Below, piece after piece: positions 6,197-15,239 of a stretch of DNA of 64,000 bases. How positions within the stretch are numbered: position 1 is the first letter of the stretch; every line of letters begins with the position of its first letter. Origin of the DNA: Renibacterium sp. (GTDB taxonomy: Bacteria; Actinomycetota; Actinomycetes; Actinomycetales; Micrococcaceae). Where the stretch lies: NCBI GenBank assembly GCA_017419405.1, contig JAFOLH010000013.1, positions 45,484 to 109,483 on the forward strand, read 5' to 3'. The translations under genes and the position numbers were made by a program. The notes beneath the pieces were generated by a model. It was not told the origin of the DNA, ran no database searches, and saw only the letters and a list, made by a program, of their open reading frames with translations.

Positions 6197-8547
6197 CCGG
6201 CAGCGACCGGAGTCCTGGCTGCCAACCGGATGATCACTGATTTCGAGGTCGGCGTGCCGCTCACGTCCGCGGTGGATTCCAGCGGCACCAGGACGTTGGT
6301 TTCCGGATAGTAGGCTGCCGCGCAGCCCACCGGCGTCGGGTAGGCGACCAGGCGGAATTCCTCGGCACGGCGCTCCGTGCAGACTCCGGTCTTCGGATCA
6401 GTCCATTCGGAGACCAGGTCTACCGCATCGCCCTCGGCGAAGCCCAGGGTGTCCAGGTCGACCTCGTTGATGAAGAGCACCCGACGGCCGCCGTAGATGC
6501 CGCGGTAGCGATCGTCCTTGCCGTAGATCGTGGTGTTGTACTGGTCGTGCGAACGCAGGGTCTGCAACAACAGGCGCCCGGCCGGGATCTCCGGGAATTC
6601 CAGCTCGTTCCCGGTGAACACGGCCTTCCCGCTGGGCGTTGCGAATCGCCGCCCGTCGCGCGGGCCGTGCGGGAGCACGAAGCCGCCCGGCCGCTCGATT
6701 TTCGCCTCGTAGTCCGAAAACCCGGGTACCACGGCGGCGATGTGTTTCCGGATCCGGGTGTAGTCCCCGCTCAAAGCCGCCCAGTCCGCCACCGGGGTGT
6801 TCGGCAACCGGGCGCCGTCGTCGTCCTGGAACATGGTTTGCGCGAGCCGGGCGATGATCGCCACTTCGGAAAGCAATTGCTCCGAGGCCGGGGCGAGCCG
6901 TCCGCGCGAGGCGTGCACCGCACTCATCGAATCCTCCACGGTGACCTTCTGGTCTCCGCCGGATTGCCGGTCCCGCTCGGTCCGGCCCAGGGTGGGCAAA
7001 ATCAGTGCCCGGCTTCCGGTGACCAGATGGGAGCGGTTGAGCTTCGTGGACACCTGCACGGTCAGCGCGATCCTGCGCAGTGCCGCTTCGGTGCGGTCGG
7101 TATCCGGGGCGGCCCGGACGAAATTGCCGCCCATGCCCATGAAAACCCGGGCTTTCCCTTGTTCCATGGCGTGGATTGCCGCGACGGTGTCGAAGCCGTG
7201 TTTCCGCGGCGAGGCGAAATCGAACTCCGCGTCGAGCGCGTCGTGGAACGATTCCGGCATCTTCTCGAAGATCCCCATGGTGCGGTCGCCTTGCACATTG
7301 GAGTGTCCGCGCACCGGGCAGACGCCGGCGCCGGTCTTGCCGATATTGCCTTGCAAAAGCAGCAGATTGACCACATCGCGCAGGGTGGCGACCGAGTGTT
7401 TGTGCTGGGTCAGGCCCATCGCCCAACAGACGATCGTCCGGTCGGAGGCGATCAGATCGGCGGCAAGCGAGCGAATCTGCTCTTCGGTCAGGCCGGTGGC
7501 TGCCAAAACGGTGGCCAAGTCCAGATCCGCCACCGCCGCTGAATAGTCCGCAAAACCGGTGGTGTGCTGTTCGATGAACCCGTGGTCCAGGACCTCGCGG
7601 CCGGCAGCCTCGGCTTCCAGCAGCAGCTTGCCCAAGAACTGGAACAGCGCTTGGTCGCCGCCGATCCGGATTTGCAGGAACTCGTCCGCGATTTCGGTCC
7701 CGTCGCCCAGCACGCCGCTGATGTTCTGCGGGTTTTTGAACCGCAGCAGACCGGCTTCGGGCAGCGGATTGATCGCAATGATCCGGGCACCGTTGCGCTT
7801 CGCCTTCTCCAGGGCGGAGAGCATCCGCGGATGGTTGGTGCCTGGATTCTGGCCGGCGATCAAAAGCAATTTCGCCTCGTGGATGTCCTCCAGCGACACC
7901 GATCCTTTGCCGATGCCGATGGTCTGCCCGAGCGCCGAGCCGGAGGACTCGTGGCACATGTTCGAGCAATCCGGAAGATTGTTGCTGCCCAGGCCGCGGA
8001 CCAGCAATTGGTAGAGGAAAGCGGCTTCGTTGCTGGTTCGGCCGGAGGTGTAGAAAATCGCCTGTTCCGGCGAGTCCATGGCCTGCAGCTCGGACTTGAT
8101 CAGGGCGAAGGCCTCAGCCCATTCGATCGGCCGGTAATGCCGTTCCGGGTCCGCTGCGCCGACGTCGTCGAGCAGCATCGGGTGGGTCAGCCGGCCTTGC
8201 TGGCCGAGCCAGTAATCATCGCGCTCGAGCAGATCGGCAATCGAATGCTCGGCGAAGAACTCCGGCGAAACCCGCCGCCTGGTGGCTTCTTCGGCTACTG
8301 CTTTGGCCCCGTTTTCGCAGAATTCGGCGAGGTGCCGCTTGTCTGCTTCCGGCCAAGCGCAACCGGGGCAATCGAAGCCGTCTTTCTGGTTCAACCGCAA
8401 CAGCGTCTCAGCGGTGCGGATCGGCCCCATTTGCTTCAGCGCGATCTCCATCGCGTGCAGCACCCCCGGAACGCCGGCGGCCTTGGTTTTGGGTTCGCCG
8501 ACCTTCAGGTCAGCTTCGTTGATGCCTTCATCGGGAGCGTTGCTCAT
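6193..8547 (-). CDS. FdhF/YdeP family molybdopterin oxidoreductase
   Basis: The 784-residue protein has the layout of the FdhF/YdeP family: an N-terminal Fe-S-like cysteine set (C60 and C63 in DCPGCAWPEAD, then C77), molybdopterin-binding domains, and a molydopterin-dinucleotide-binding C-terminal domain with QYNTTIYG near residue 670. C198-H199 in SNMCHESSG lies where formate dehydrogenase H has its Sec/Cys-His pair, so it is the probable Mo ligand. The substrate is not certain: family members are often labelled formate dehydrogenase, but many are uncharacterised. It has no signal peptide, so it is cytoplasmic. It is divergent from fdhD with only 33 bases between the starts, and convergent with moeA. 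Confidence 0.87.
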   Translation of the reverse strand: MSNAPDEGINEADLKVGEPKTKAAGVPGVLHAMEIALKQMGPIRTAETLLRLNQKDGFDCPGCAWPEADKRHLAEFCENGAKAVAEEATRRRVSPEFFAEHSIADLLERDDYWLGQQGRLTHPMLLDDVGAADPERHYRPIEWAEAFALIKSELQAMDSPEQAIFYTSGRTSNEAAFLYQLLVRGLGSNNLPDCSNMCHESSGSALGQTIGIGKGSVSLEDIHEAKLLLIAGQNPGTNHPRMLSALEKAKRNGARIIAINPLPEAGLLRFKNPQNISGVLGDGTEIADEFLQIRIGGDQALFQFLGKLLLEAEAAGREVLDHGFIEQHTTGFADYSAAVADLDLATVLAATGLTEEQIRSLAADLIASDRTIVCWAMGLTQHKHSVATLRDVVNLLLLQGNIGKTGAGVCPVRGHSNVQGDRTMGIFEKMPESFHDALDAEFDFASPRKHGFDTVAAIHAMEQGKARVFMGMGGNFVRAAPDTDRTEAALRRIALTVQVSTKLNRSHLVTGSRALILPTLGRTERDRQSGGDQKVTVEDSMSAVHASRGRLAPASEQLLSEVAIIARLAQTMFQDDDGARLPNTPVADWAALSGDYTRIRKHIAAVVPGFSDYEAKIERPGGFVLPHGPRDGRRFATPSGKAVFTGNELEFPEIPAGRLLLQTLRSHDQYNTTIYGKDDRYRGIYGGRRVLFINEVDLDTLGFAEGDAVDLVSEWTDPKTGVCTERRAEEFRLVAYPTPVGCAAAYYPETNVLVPLESTADVSGTPTSKSVIIRLAARTPVAAG

Positions 8548-8580
8548 ACCCCATAGTAAGCGTGGGCCTAGGCTTGAGGC

Positions 8581-9429
8581 ATGAGCAGGCTCACTTCGCT
8601 AAGCAAAGTCACCAGAATGAACGCCGACGGCGGATCGCGACGGCGTGAAGACGTACTGGCCGCCGAGGAGCCGTTGGAGATCCGGATCGGCGACGAGCCG
8701 TTCAGCGTCACGATGCGCACCCCGGGTGCGGATTTCGACCTGGTGGCCGGATTCCTGGTCTCCGAGGGGGTGATCGCGGCCACCGACGAGTTGATTTCGC
8801 TCCGGTTCTGCGCCGGGGAAGATGAAAACGGCAGGCAGACCTTCAACGTGGTGCAGGCCCAGTTGCGCCCGGACGTGGTGCTGCCGGATCTGCACCGGCA
8901 CGTTTACACGACGAGTTCTTGCGGAATCTGCGGTACCGCATCGATCGATGCGGTACGCAAATCGTCCCGGTTCGCTCCGGCCGAAGCGGCGCCCGGGTTC
9001 GCGCTGGAAATGCTGCTGGCTCTGCCGGACCAATTGCGCACCGGGCAACGGATCTTCGACAAGACCGGCGGCGTGCACGCGGCGGGGCTGTACCGCAGCA
9101 ATGGGGAGCTGCTCTGCCTGCGGGAGGACGTAGGCCGGCACAATGCGGTGGACAAAGTCATCGGCTGGGCGTTGCGGGAAGGGCGGCTGCCGTTGCGGGA
9201 TACGGTTTTGCAGGTCTCCGGCCGGGCATCCTTCGAACTCGTGCAGAAAGCCGCGATGGCGGGCATCCCGCTGCTCTCCGCGGTCAGCGCGCCGTCGTCG
9301 TTGGCCGTCCAGCTGGCCCAGCAGAGCGGCGTCGGCCTGATCGGATTCAACCGGGGCAGCTCGCTGAACGTGTACGCGGGGGCTCTGCCGCAGCAGTCTG
9401 AAGCCAGCGTCGGGGCCCTCGAGCGGTAG
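8581..9429 (+). CDS. fdhD: Formate dehydrogenase accessory sulfurtransferase FdhD
   Basis: A 282-residue FdhD-family protein, which passes sulfur to the molybdenum cofactor before its insertion into formate-dehydrogenase-type enzymes. The reactive pair is C114 and C117 in TTSSCGICGTASID; other family blocks are FDLVAGFLVSEGV and LCLREDVGRHNAVDKVIG. ATG 8581 is 33 bases from the divergent oxidoreductase start, so the two genes probably share a control region and work together. The stop codon is buried in the left arm of a terminator hairpin. Confidence 0.93.
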   Translation: MSRLTSLSKVTRMNADGGSRRREDVLAAEEPLEIRIGDEPFSVTMRTPGADFDLVAGFLVSEGVIAATDELISLRFCAGEDENGRQTFNVVQAQLRPDVVLPDLHRHVYTTSSCGICGTASIDAVRKSSRFAPAEAAPGFALEMLLALPDQLRTGQRIFDKTGGVHAAGLYRSNGELLCLREDVGRHNAVDKVIGWALREGRLPLRDTVLQVSGRASFELVQKAAMAGIPLLSAVSAPSSLAVQLAQQSGVGLIGFNRGSSLNVYAGALPQQSEASVGALER

Positions 9430-9456
9430 CAAGAAGGCTGGTCTTCTTGCTACCGC
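9423..9456 (+). terminator. Terminator hairpin overlapping the fdhD stop codon
   Basis: A perfect 14-bp stem (9423-9436 with 9443-9456) has a 6-base loop; the fdhD TAG at 9427-9429 lies within the left arm. No T-run follows. Confidence 0.8.
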
Positions 9457-9640
9457 AGGGCTGGGTTGCTCTCTGAAGCGCAGGTAAGGCGGCAGCGGTT
9501 CGGGATCTACTCGAAGCAACCGTGGAAAGGATTCCAAATCAGCCGCCGCAAGGCTTGGCAGCGGTTATGCGCACCGCTAGGCTTTGTAAGTCAAAACCTG
9601 AGACAAATAATTCAAAACCTTGGCCAAATGAGGAGAATCC

Positions 9641-12600
9641 GTGCACGACGATCGTCGGCTGACTGAAGCGCGTCTGGACCGGTTCGTCCGGGAACGGATC
9701 GCCCCGGCCCGCTACCGCAAATCCGTTCCCCTGACCGTCACCGGCTGGGATGTCCCCGGAGAACCGGTACCGTTCGACGAAGCCGTCGGGCAGGATTTCG
9801 CCCCGGTTGCCGAAGGCGAAGCGTGGGGTGCGGCCTGGAGCACCAAGTGGCTGCACATCACCGGCACGGTTCCCGAGGGCTTCGGCGGCCCGGGCAGCAA
9901 GGCCGAAGTCGTCGTCGAACTCGGCTATGACAATGAAATGCCGGGCTTCCAATGCGAAGGAATTGCTTGGCGGCGCGACGGCAGCATCGTCAAGGCGCTC
10001 TCGCCGCGCAACAAGTACGTGCCGTTGGAGCTGCTGAAGGGCACGGACGGCACGATCGACTTCTTCGTCGAAGCAGCGGCGAATCCGAATGTCGCGGGCG
10101 ACTGGCAGTTCCAACCGACGGCCTTGGGCGACAAAGCCACCTCCGGCACGGACCCGATCTACCGGATCGGCCGGATCGAGCTCGCCGAGCTGGACACCGA
10201 AGTGTGGGAGCTCAGCCAGGATATCTGGACGCTCTCCGGACTGATGCACGAGCTGCCCACCGAGTTGCCGCGGCGGCACGAAATCCTGCGCGCGCTGGAA
10301 CGGATGCTCGACGTCTTGGACCCCGACGACGTCGCAGGCACCGCAGCGGCCGGCCGGGCCGAGTTGGCCCAGGTACTGGCGCAACCCGCATACGCTTCGG
10401 CGCACCAGCTGGTGGCGACCGGCCACGCGCACATCGATTCCGCCTGGCTCTGGCCGGTCCGTGAAACCATCCGCAAGTGCGCGCGCACCTTTTCCAACGT
10501 GATCGCCCTGATGGACGAATACCCGGACTTCGTGTTCTCCTGCTCCTCGGCGCAGCAGCTGAAATGGATCAAGGATTTCTATCCGGAGCTGTTCGGCCGG
10601 ATCAAGGAAAAGGTCGCTGCGGGCCAGTTCGTCCCGGTGGGCGGCATGTGGGTTGAATCGGACACCAATATGCCCGGTTCCGAGGCCATGGCGCGGCAGT
10701 TCCTGGAAGGCAAGAGCTTCTTCCGGAACGAGTTCGGCGTGGACGCGAAAGAGGCCTGGTTGCCGGATTCCTTCGGTTACTCCGGGGCCTTGCCGCAGAT
10801 CGTGGCGGCGGCCGGGATCGACTGGTTCCTGACCCAGAAGATTTCCTGGAATCAGGAGAACGTGATGCCGCACCACACCTTCCTCTGGGAAGGCATCGAC
10901 GGCACCAGGCTGTTCACCCACTTCCCGCCGGTGGACACCTACAACTCCGAGTTGAACGGCCGCGAGCTGGCGCACGCGCAGCGCAATTACCGGGAGAAGG
11001 GGCGCAGCAACGTTTCCCTGGTGCCGTTCGGCTGGGGCGACGGCGGCGGCGGACCAACCCGGGAAATGGTCGCCGCAGCCCGGCGCACCGCAGACCTTGA
11101 GGGATCCCCGGCGGTCCGGATGGCCAGTGCGAAGAGTTTCTTCGAGCAGGCCCAAACCGACTACCCGGCCCCACCGGTGTGGTTGGGCGAGATGTATTTG
11201 GAGCTGCACCGAGGCACCTACACCACGCAAGCGAACACCAAAAAGGGCAATCGGCGCAGCGAGCACTTGCTCCGCGAAGCCGAGCTCTGGGCCGCCACCG
11301 CCGCGGTGCGCTGCGGCACCGAATACCCGGCGGCGGAAATCAAGCGGCTTTGGCACTTGGTGCTGCTGCAGCAATTCCACGACATCCTGCCCGGCAGCTC
11401 GATCGCCTGGGTCCATCAGGATGCGGAACGGAACTACGCCGCGATCGCGGTTTCCCTGGAGCAGATCATCGCGGACTCGATGCAGGCGCTGGTCGGCGAG
11501 GGGGATACCGATTTCAGCTTCAACGCCGCTCCGCACGAACGCGACGGGGTTCCGGCGCTCGCCGCCGCTCCCGCAGTGCGCAGCGAGTCCCCGGTGCAGG
11601 TGACCGAGCTGGACGGCGGTTATGTGCTGGACAACGGGATCATCCGCGCCGTGATCGACAGCAGCGGCCTGGTGACTTCCCTGATGGACTTCGCCACCGG
11701 TCGCGAGGCGATCGCTCCGGGCGGGGCCGGCAACAAACTCGAACTGCACCGGGACACCCCGAATGCTTGGGACGGCTGGGACATCGACGAGTTCTACCGG
11801 CGAAATGTGAGCTTCTGCTCGGACGTGCGTTCGGTCACCCTGGAACGCGGTGGCTGGGACGCCGTGGTGGTGGTCGAGCGGCTGGTGGGGTCCTCGCCGC
11901 TGACCCAGCGGATCAGCCTGGCCGCCGGATCGCCGTCCTTGACCATCGTCAACCGGATCGACTGGCAAGAACGGGAGAAACTGCTCAAACTCGGCTTCGA
12001 TCTGGACGTCCGGGCCGAGCGCAGCGCCTCGGAGACCCAATTCGGCCACATCTTCCGACCGACCCACACGAACACCTCGTGGGAAGCTGCGAAGTTCGAG
12101 ATCTGTGCGCACCGCTGGATCCACGTGGCAGAACCGGGGTACGGGGTCGCGGTCTCCAACGCCTCCAGTTACGGGCACGATGTGACCCGGGCAATGCGCG
12201 GTGCGGACCACGGAACGACGACGACGGTACGGCTGTCGCTGCTGCGCGCTCCGAAGTTCCCGGACCCCACCGCGGACCAGGGCGCGCATGAACTGACGGT
12301 CTCGATCCGACCCGGCGCCAGCATCGCGGATGCGGTCGAGGAGGGTTACCGGACCAACCTCGCCCCCCGTGTGGTCTCCGGGGCGCAGCCGGTGGAGGCG
12401 CTGTTCTCGGTTTTCAACGCGGCCTTGACGATCGAAGCGGTCAAGCTCGCCGAAGACGGATCCGGCGACGTGGTGGTGCGCCTCTACGAGGCGTTGGGGG
12501 AACGCTCGACGGGATTGCTGCGGGCCAACTTCCCGGTCTCCGAGGTCAGCGTCACCGACTTGCTGGAAGACCGCGTGGATCCGCCGGCCGGCGTCGTGCT

Positions 12601-12667
12601 CGGGGCGGATTCGGCGGAATTGACCTTGCGGCCGTTCCAGTTGGTGACCCTGCGCTTCAAACGCTGA
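9641..12667 (+). CDS. GH38 alpha-mannosidase
   Basis: The 1008-residue cytoplasmic enzyme (no signal peptide) should remove alpha-linked mannose from glycans or oligosaccharides. The N-terminal half is the GH38 catalytic domain: the zinc-site motif GHAHIDSAWLWP has H262 and D266, and D341 in WVESDTNMPGSEAM is the expected nucleophile. The C-terminal half (about 640-1008) is the beta-rich mannosidase domain. GTG 9641 is used, nine bases after aggag (9631-9635), and fits the family N terminus. It stands alone, between the fdhD terminator and lepB. The 184 bases before it are AT-richer than the genes (9560-9630) and probably hold its promoter and operator; no local regulator is evident. Confidence 0.93.
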   Translation: MHDDRRLTEARLDRFVRERIAPARYRKSVPLTVTGWDVPGEPVPFDEAVGQDFAPVAEGEAWGAAWSTKWLHITGTVPEGFGGPGSKAEVVVELGYDNEMPGFQCEGIAWRRDGSIVKALSPRNKYVPLELLKGTDGTIDFFVEAAANPNVAGDWQFQPTALGDKATSGTDPIYRIGRIELAELDTEVWELSQDIWTLSGLMHELPTELPRRHEILRALERMLDVLDPDDVAGTAAAGRAELAQVLAQPAYASAHQLVATGHAHIDSAWLWPVRETIRKCARTFSNVIALMDEYPDFVFSCSSAQQLKWIKDFYPELFGRIKEKVAAGQFVPVGGMWVESDTNMPGSEAMARQFLEGKSFFRNEFGVDAKEAWLPDSFGYSGALPQIVAAAGIDWFLTQKISWNQENVMPHHTFLWEGIDGTRLFTHFPPVDTYNSELNGRELAHAQRNYREKGRSNVSLVPFGWGDGGGGPTREMVAAARRTADLEGSPAVRMASAKSFFEQAQTDYPAPPVWLGEMYLELHRGTYTTQANTKKGNRRSEHLLREAELWAATAAVRCGTEYPAAEIKRLWHLVLLQQFHDILPGSSIAWVHQDAERNYAAIAVSLEQIIADSMQALVGEGDTDFSFNAAPHERDGVPALAAAPAVRSESPVQVTELDGGYVLDNGIIRAVIDSSGLVTSLMDFATGREAIAPGGAGNKLELHRDTPNAWDGWDIDEFYRRNVSFCSDVRSVTLERGGWDAVVVVERLVGSSPLTQRISLAAGSPSLTIVNRIDWQEREKLLKLGFDLDVRAERSASETQFGHIFRPTHTNTSWEAAKFEICAHRWIHVAEPGYGVAVSNASSYGHDVTRAMRGADHGTTTTVRLSLLRAPKFPDPTADQGAHELTVSIRPGASIADAVEEGYRTNLAPRVVSGAQPVEALFSVFNAALTIEAVKLAEDGSGDVVVRLYEALGERSTGLLRANFPVSEVSVTDLLEDRVDPPAGVVLGADSAELTLRPFQLVTLRFKR

Positions 12668-12862
12668 TTTACGCCGAGTATTTCAGACCTGCGAGAACAG
12701 ATCTGCACAGATGGCTTACTTGGAGCCGAGGAAATTGGTCTCGGCAACAACTTTGGAAACTTCAGCCACATTATCGGTGCAGAAGTGTTCCAGCTCGCCG
12801 ACCGGTATTCTGGAATAGCTCGTGGGAGCCGGAGGATCTTTGCCGGGATGATCGGAGGCCAG

Positions 12863-13570
12863 ATGGAATCGAGCAATGAGCGTAGGGCACCGGTCTGGTT
12901 ACGTGTGGTTTTCGGCTGCGGGCTAGTGCTCTGCCTGGCCGGTGCGGTGCTTTTCTTCGTGCGTTACCGGGTTTACGTGGTGCCCAGTCCTTCGATGGTC
13001 CCCACTTTGCAAGTGGGGGACCGGATGATCGCCGATACCTGGGACCGGAGTCCGAAGGCCGGCGACCTCGTGGTTTTCAACGCGAGGGACTGGGGTGCCC
13101 AAGCAGCTGCCTCGACCGAAGTGAAGCGAGTGCTCGCGGTGGCCGGAGATTCCGTGAGCTGCTGTTCCGTGGGCGGGCAGCTCGGGGTCAACGGGCAGGC
13201 GGTGCCCGAGCCTTACCTGAATCAGGTGCCAGGCCAGCCGACCGTGGCATCTGCGACGCCGTTCACGGCGCAAGTTCCGGCCGGCCGGGTCTTCCTCCTG
13301 GGCGACAACCGGAACGCTTCGTTGGATTCCCGGGCGCAGTTGCAGAACCAGTCCGGGACAATCGCGGAATCCGACATCCAGTCAAAGGTCGTCGCGGTTG
13401 GGCTGCCGTTGGAACGGCTTTCCTTCGTGGGCGGGGTCGGACCCGGGAACTTCTTTTCCCTGCTGGTGCTGGGCACTGCAGCCGGCGTCGCGGCGGCATT
13501 GCTTTCGGGCTTGGCGCTACTGGTGCTCTGGGCCGGCCAGTTCGTGGTCAGGCGGCCGGCAGGACGTTGA
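12863..13570 (+). CDS. lepB: Signal peptidase I
   Basis: This 235-residue membrane serine protease cuts signal peptides on the outer face of the membrane. An N-terminal membrane segment (about 14-33) is followed by the catalytic Ser S44 in PSPSMVPTLQVGD, the general base K88 in TEVKRVLAVAGD, and the GDNRNASLDSR box. A second strongly hydrophobic segment near the C terminus (about 200-228) may anchor it again. ATG 12863 is preferred because ggagg lies just before it; an in-frame ATG at 12848 and an open frame further up are less good. The gene converges with a DUF6114 gene, overlapping it by 23 bases. It may be a second, dedicated peptidase rather than the main housekeeping enzyme. Confidence 0.88.
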   Translation: MESSNERRAPVWLRVVFGCGLVLCLAGAVLFFVRYRVYVVPSPSMVPTLQVGDRMIADTWDRSPKAGDLVVFNARDWGAQAAASTEVKRVLAVAGDSVSCCSVGGQLGVNGQAVPEPYLNQVPGQPTVASATPFTAQVPAGRVFLLGDNRNASLDSRAQLQNQSGTIAESDIQSKVVAVGLPLERLSFVGGVGPGNFFSLLVLGTAAGVAAALLSGLALLVLWAGQFVVRRPAGR

Positions 13571-15122
13571 TCTTCAGATTCGGTGCGCTGCTGATGTCGA
13601 TCTTCATGAGTACTTGGTCCATCGAAATATCGCTCGCCACGAACAGCGGGATCGGCACGCTGAGCCAACTCGGCACCGAATCCGGGGTCAGCCTAATCGG
13701 CGCGACCGGCAACCCGAGGACGCCCACCCAGGCATCGAGCTGGGTCACGTAGACTTCCATGTTCCGGCCCACGATTTCGCTGTTCCAGGTGACTCTCGGG
13801 CCGGCGTCGGTGCTGGCCAGCGAGTAGGCCTTGGCGGTCAGGGAGTTTGCGGTCAAGACCAGAACTTTGAGCGGTCCATTGACGGTATTGACGTATTTGC
13901 TGCCTTTGACCGTGAAGAGATCGGCGGACAGGTTCTTGACCGTCACTTTTGAGATGTTCACGTTGACGGTTTCCTGCGCCGGCGCAGCGGAAATCACCGG
14001 TGGCGCAGTGGTGGAATCGTCCGGCGAGTCCGCCGCCGGGGCGCCCTGCTCGTTTGCGGCCGGATCCGGCGAGGCTCCGGGCGTTCCGGGAGCCGAAGGC
14101 CCAGTTCCCGGCACCGAAGGTGCGGTGCCCGGCACCGAAGGCCCAGTACCCGGCACCGAAGGCTTCGGCAGATTGGTCGGCAGATTGGTCGGCAGGGAAG
14201 TCGGCCGCGGTGTCGGGGCCGGGGTGCTCGGCGAGGGGCTTTTGCTCTGGCCGGGCCAGGTGGGCCAGGTCGGCCACCAGGTGGGCCATGCCGCGCTCGA
14301 GGTGCTGGCTTGGGCCGAAGCCACGCCGAGGGGCACCAGCAAGGCGGCGGTGACTGTCGAGGCCAGCAGCAGCATTGCGAGCGGCAACACCCGGTGTTTG
14401 CGTCCGCTTTTGGGTTCCTGATCCGGCCGGACGCCGTCGTCTGCGGCCTCGAGGCTCGGATCGGTCTCCTCCTCGACGGTCTCCGGATCCAGGGGCTCCG
14501 GGTCCAAGACCGCGGATTCAGCGGTCTCCGCTGCGGCGGAAATCGCCGGTACCTGGGCAGTTGCCACGGACAACGGCATGGTCGGTGCAGCGGTTTCGAC
14601 TGCGGCGTCGGGTTCGGTTGCCGCGGCCCGGCGCGCTGCGCGACGGGCAACAATGGCCCGACGGCGGGCTGCCTGGCGCCGTCCCTCGGCAGAGTTTTCC
14701 GGCGGTTGCCAGCCGAAGGCCATGCTCGAGCCGAGCAATCCGAAGATCAGGCCGATGCCGAAGCCGCCCAGATTCGAGGTGACGAACGAGATCGCGCAGC
14801 ATACCGCCGCGACGACCGCGATGAAGCTGCGTTGTTGCGGGGCGAACCAGACGAAGAGGCCGGCGACGATGATGATGAATCCGATGGCCGCACCGGAAAT
14901 CGCCGCCATGCCCACCGTCAACATGATGGGCAGCGGCGCCAGTGGCAAGGAAAGGATGATGCCGCCGCTGATCAACAGGTAGATCCCGGCCCAGAACGGA
15001 CGGCTCCGCCGCCAGTCGCGGAACCAGTGACGGGCGCGGGGGAAAGGCAGGATCCGGTCCAACCAGTCGGCGGCGCGGACCCTGGATTCTTTGACGGTGT
15101 TGACTGCGGAACGTAGCGACAT
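13548..15122 (-). CDS. DUF6114 membrane protein with Pro/Gly repeat and C-terminal domain
   Basis: The 524-residue protein has three parts. Residues 40-145 form about four hydrophobic segments and match the DUF6114 family (GIYLLISGGIILSLPLAP, then FGIGLIFGLLGSSMAFGW). The middle (about 146-375) is charged and Ala-rich, has one more membrane segment (VLPLAMLLLASTVTAALLVP) and a Pro/Gly/Ser stretch with a 7-residue repeat. The C-terminal 140 residues (VNVNISKVTVKNLSADLF onwards) look beta-rich and probably lie outside the cell. Function is unknown. It lies downstream of a DUF6230 gene on the same strand, the usual pairing for this family, with a hairpin between them, and its end overlaps lepB. 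Confidence 0.75.
   Translation of the reverse strand: MSLRSAVNTVKESRVRAADWLDRILPFPRARHWFRDWRRSRPFWAGIYLLISGGIILSLPLAPLPIMLTVGMAAISGAAIGFIIIVAGLFVWFAPQQRSFIAVVAAVCCAISFVTSNLGGFGIGLIFGLLGSSMAFGWQPPENSAEGRRQAARRRAIVARRAARRAAATEPDAAVETAAPTMPLSVATAQVPAISAAAETAESAVLDPEPLDPETVEEETDPSLEAADDGVRPDQEPKSGRKHRVLPLAMLLLASTVTAALLVPLGVASAQASTSSAAWPTWWPTWPTWPGQSKSPSPSTPAPTPRPTSLPTNLPTNLPKPSVPGTGPSVPGTAPSVPGTGPSAPGTPGASPDPAANEQGAPAADSPDDSTTAPPVISAAPAQETVNVNISKVTVKNLSADLFTVKGSKYVNTVNGPLKVLVLTANSLTAKAYSLASTDAGPRVTWNSEIVGRNMEVYVTQLDAWVGVLGLPVAPIRLTPDSVPSWLSVPIPLFVASDISMDQVLMKIDISSAPNLKINVLPAA
14093..14163 (-). repeat. 21-bp tandem repeat inside the DUF6114 gene
   Basis: Three full copies and a part copy of a 21-bp unit encode SVPGTGP-like heptads in the linker of the DUF6114 protein. 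The unit differs by a few bases between copies. Such a repeat can gain or lose copies without shifting the frame. Confidence 0.8.
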
Positions 15123-15171
15123 CGGTACAATCCTTCGATCAGTTGTTGCCTTGGATCAAGGCCGAACCGGA

Positions 15172-15203
15172 AGGGGGTGCGGATTCGAAGCTCCGCACCC
15201 CCT
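15172..15203 (-). terminator. Hairpin between the DUF6230 and DUF6114 genes
   Basis: A perfect 11-bp stem (15172-15182 with 15193-15203, agggggtgcgg) has a 10-base loop and sits 37 bases after the DUF6230 stop on the minus strand. It is either the end of the DUF6230 transcript or a partial terminator that lowers expression of DUF6114. Confidence 0.7.
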
Positions 15204-15239
15204 CCTGGTCCAATCGGCTAGCGGCAATTCATTGCCGGC

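Noticed and set aside
9539..12289. A 916-residue open frame on the minus strand opposite the alpha-mannosidase
   Set aside because: It is the antisense shadow of a GC-rich gene with clear GH38 motifs; its residues are Arg/Gly/His-rich and match no family pattern.
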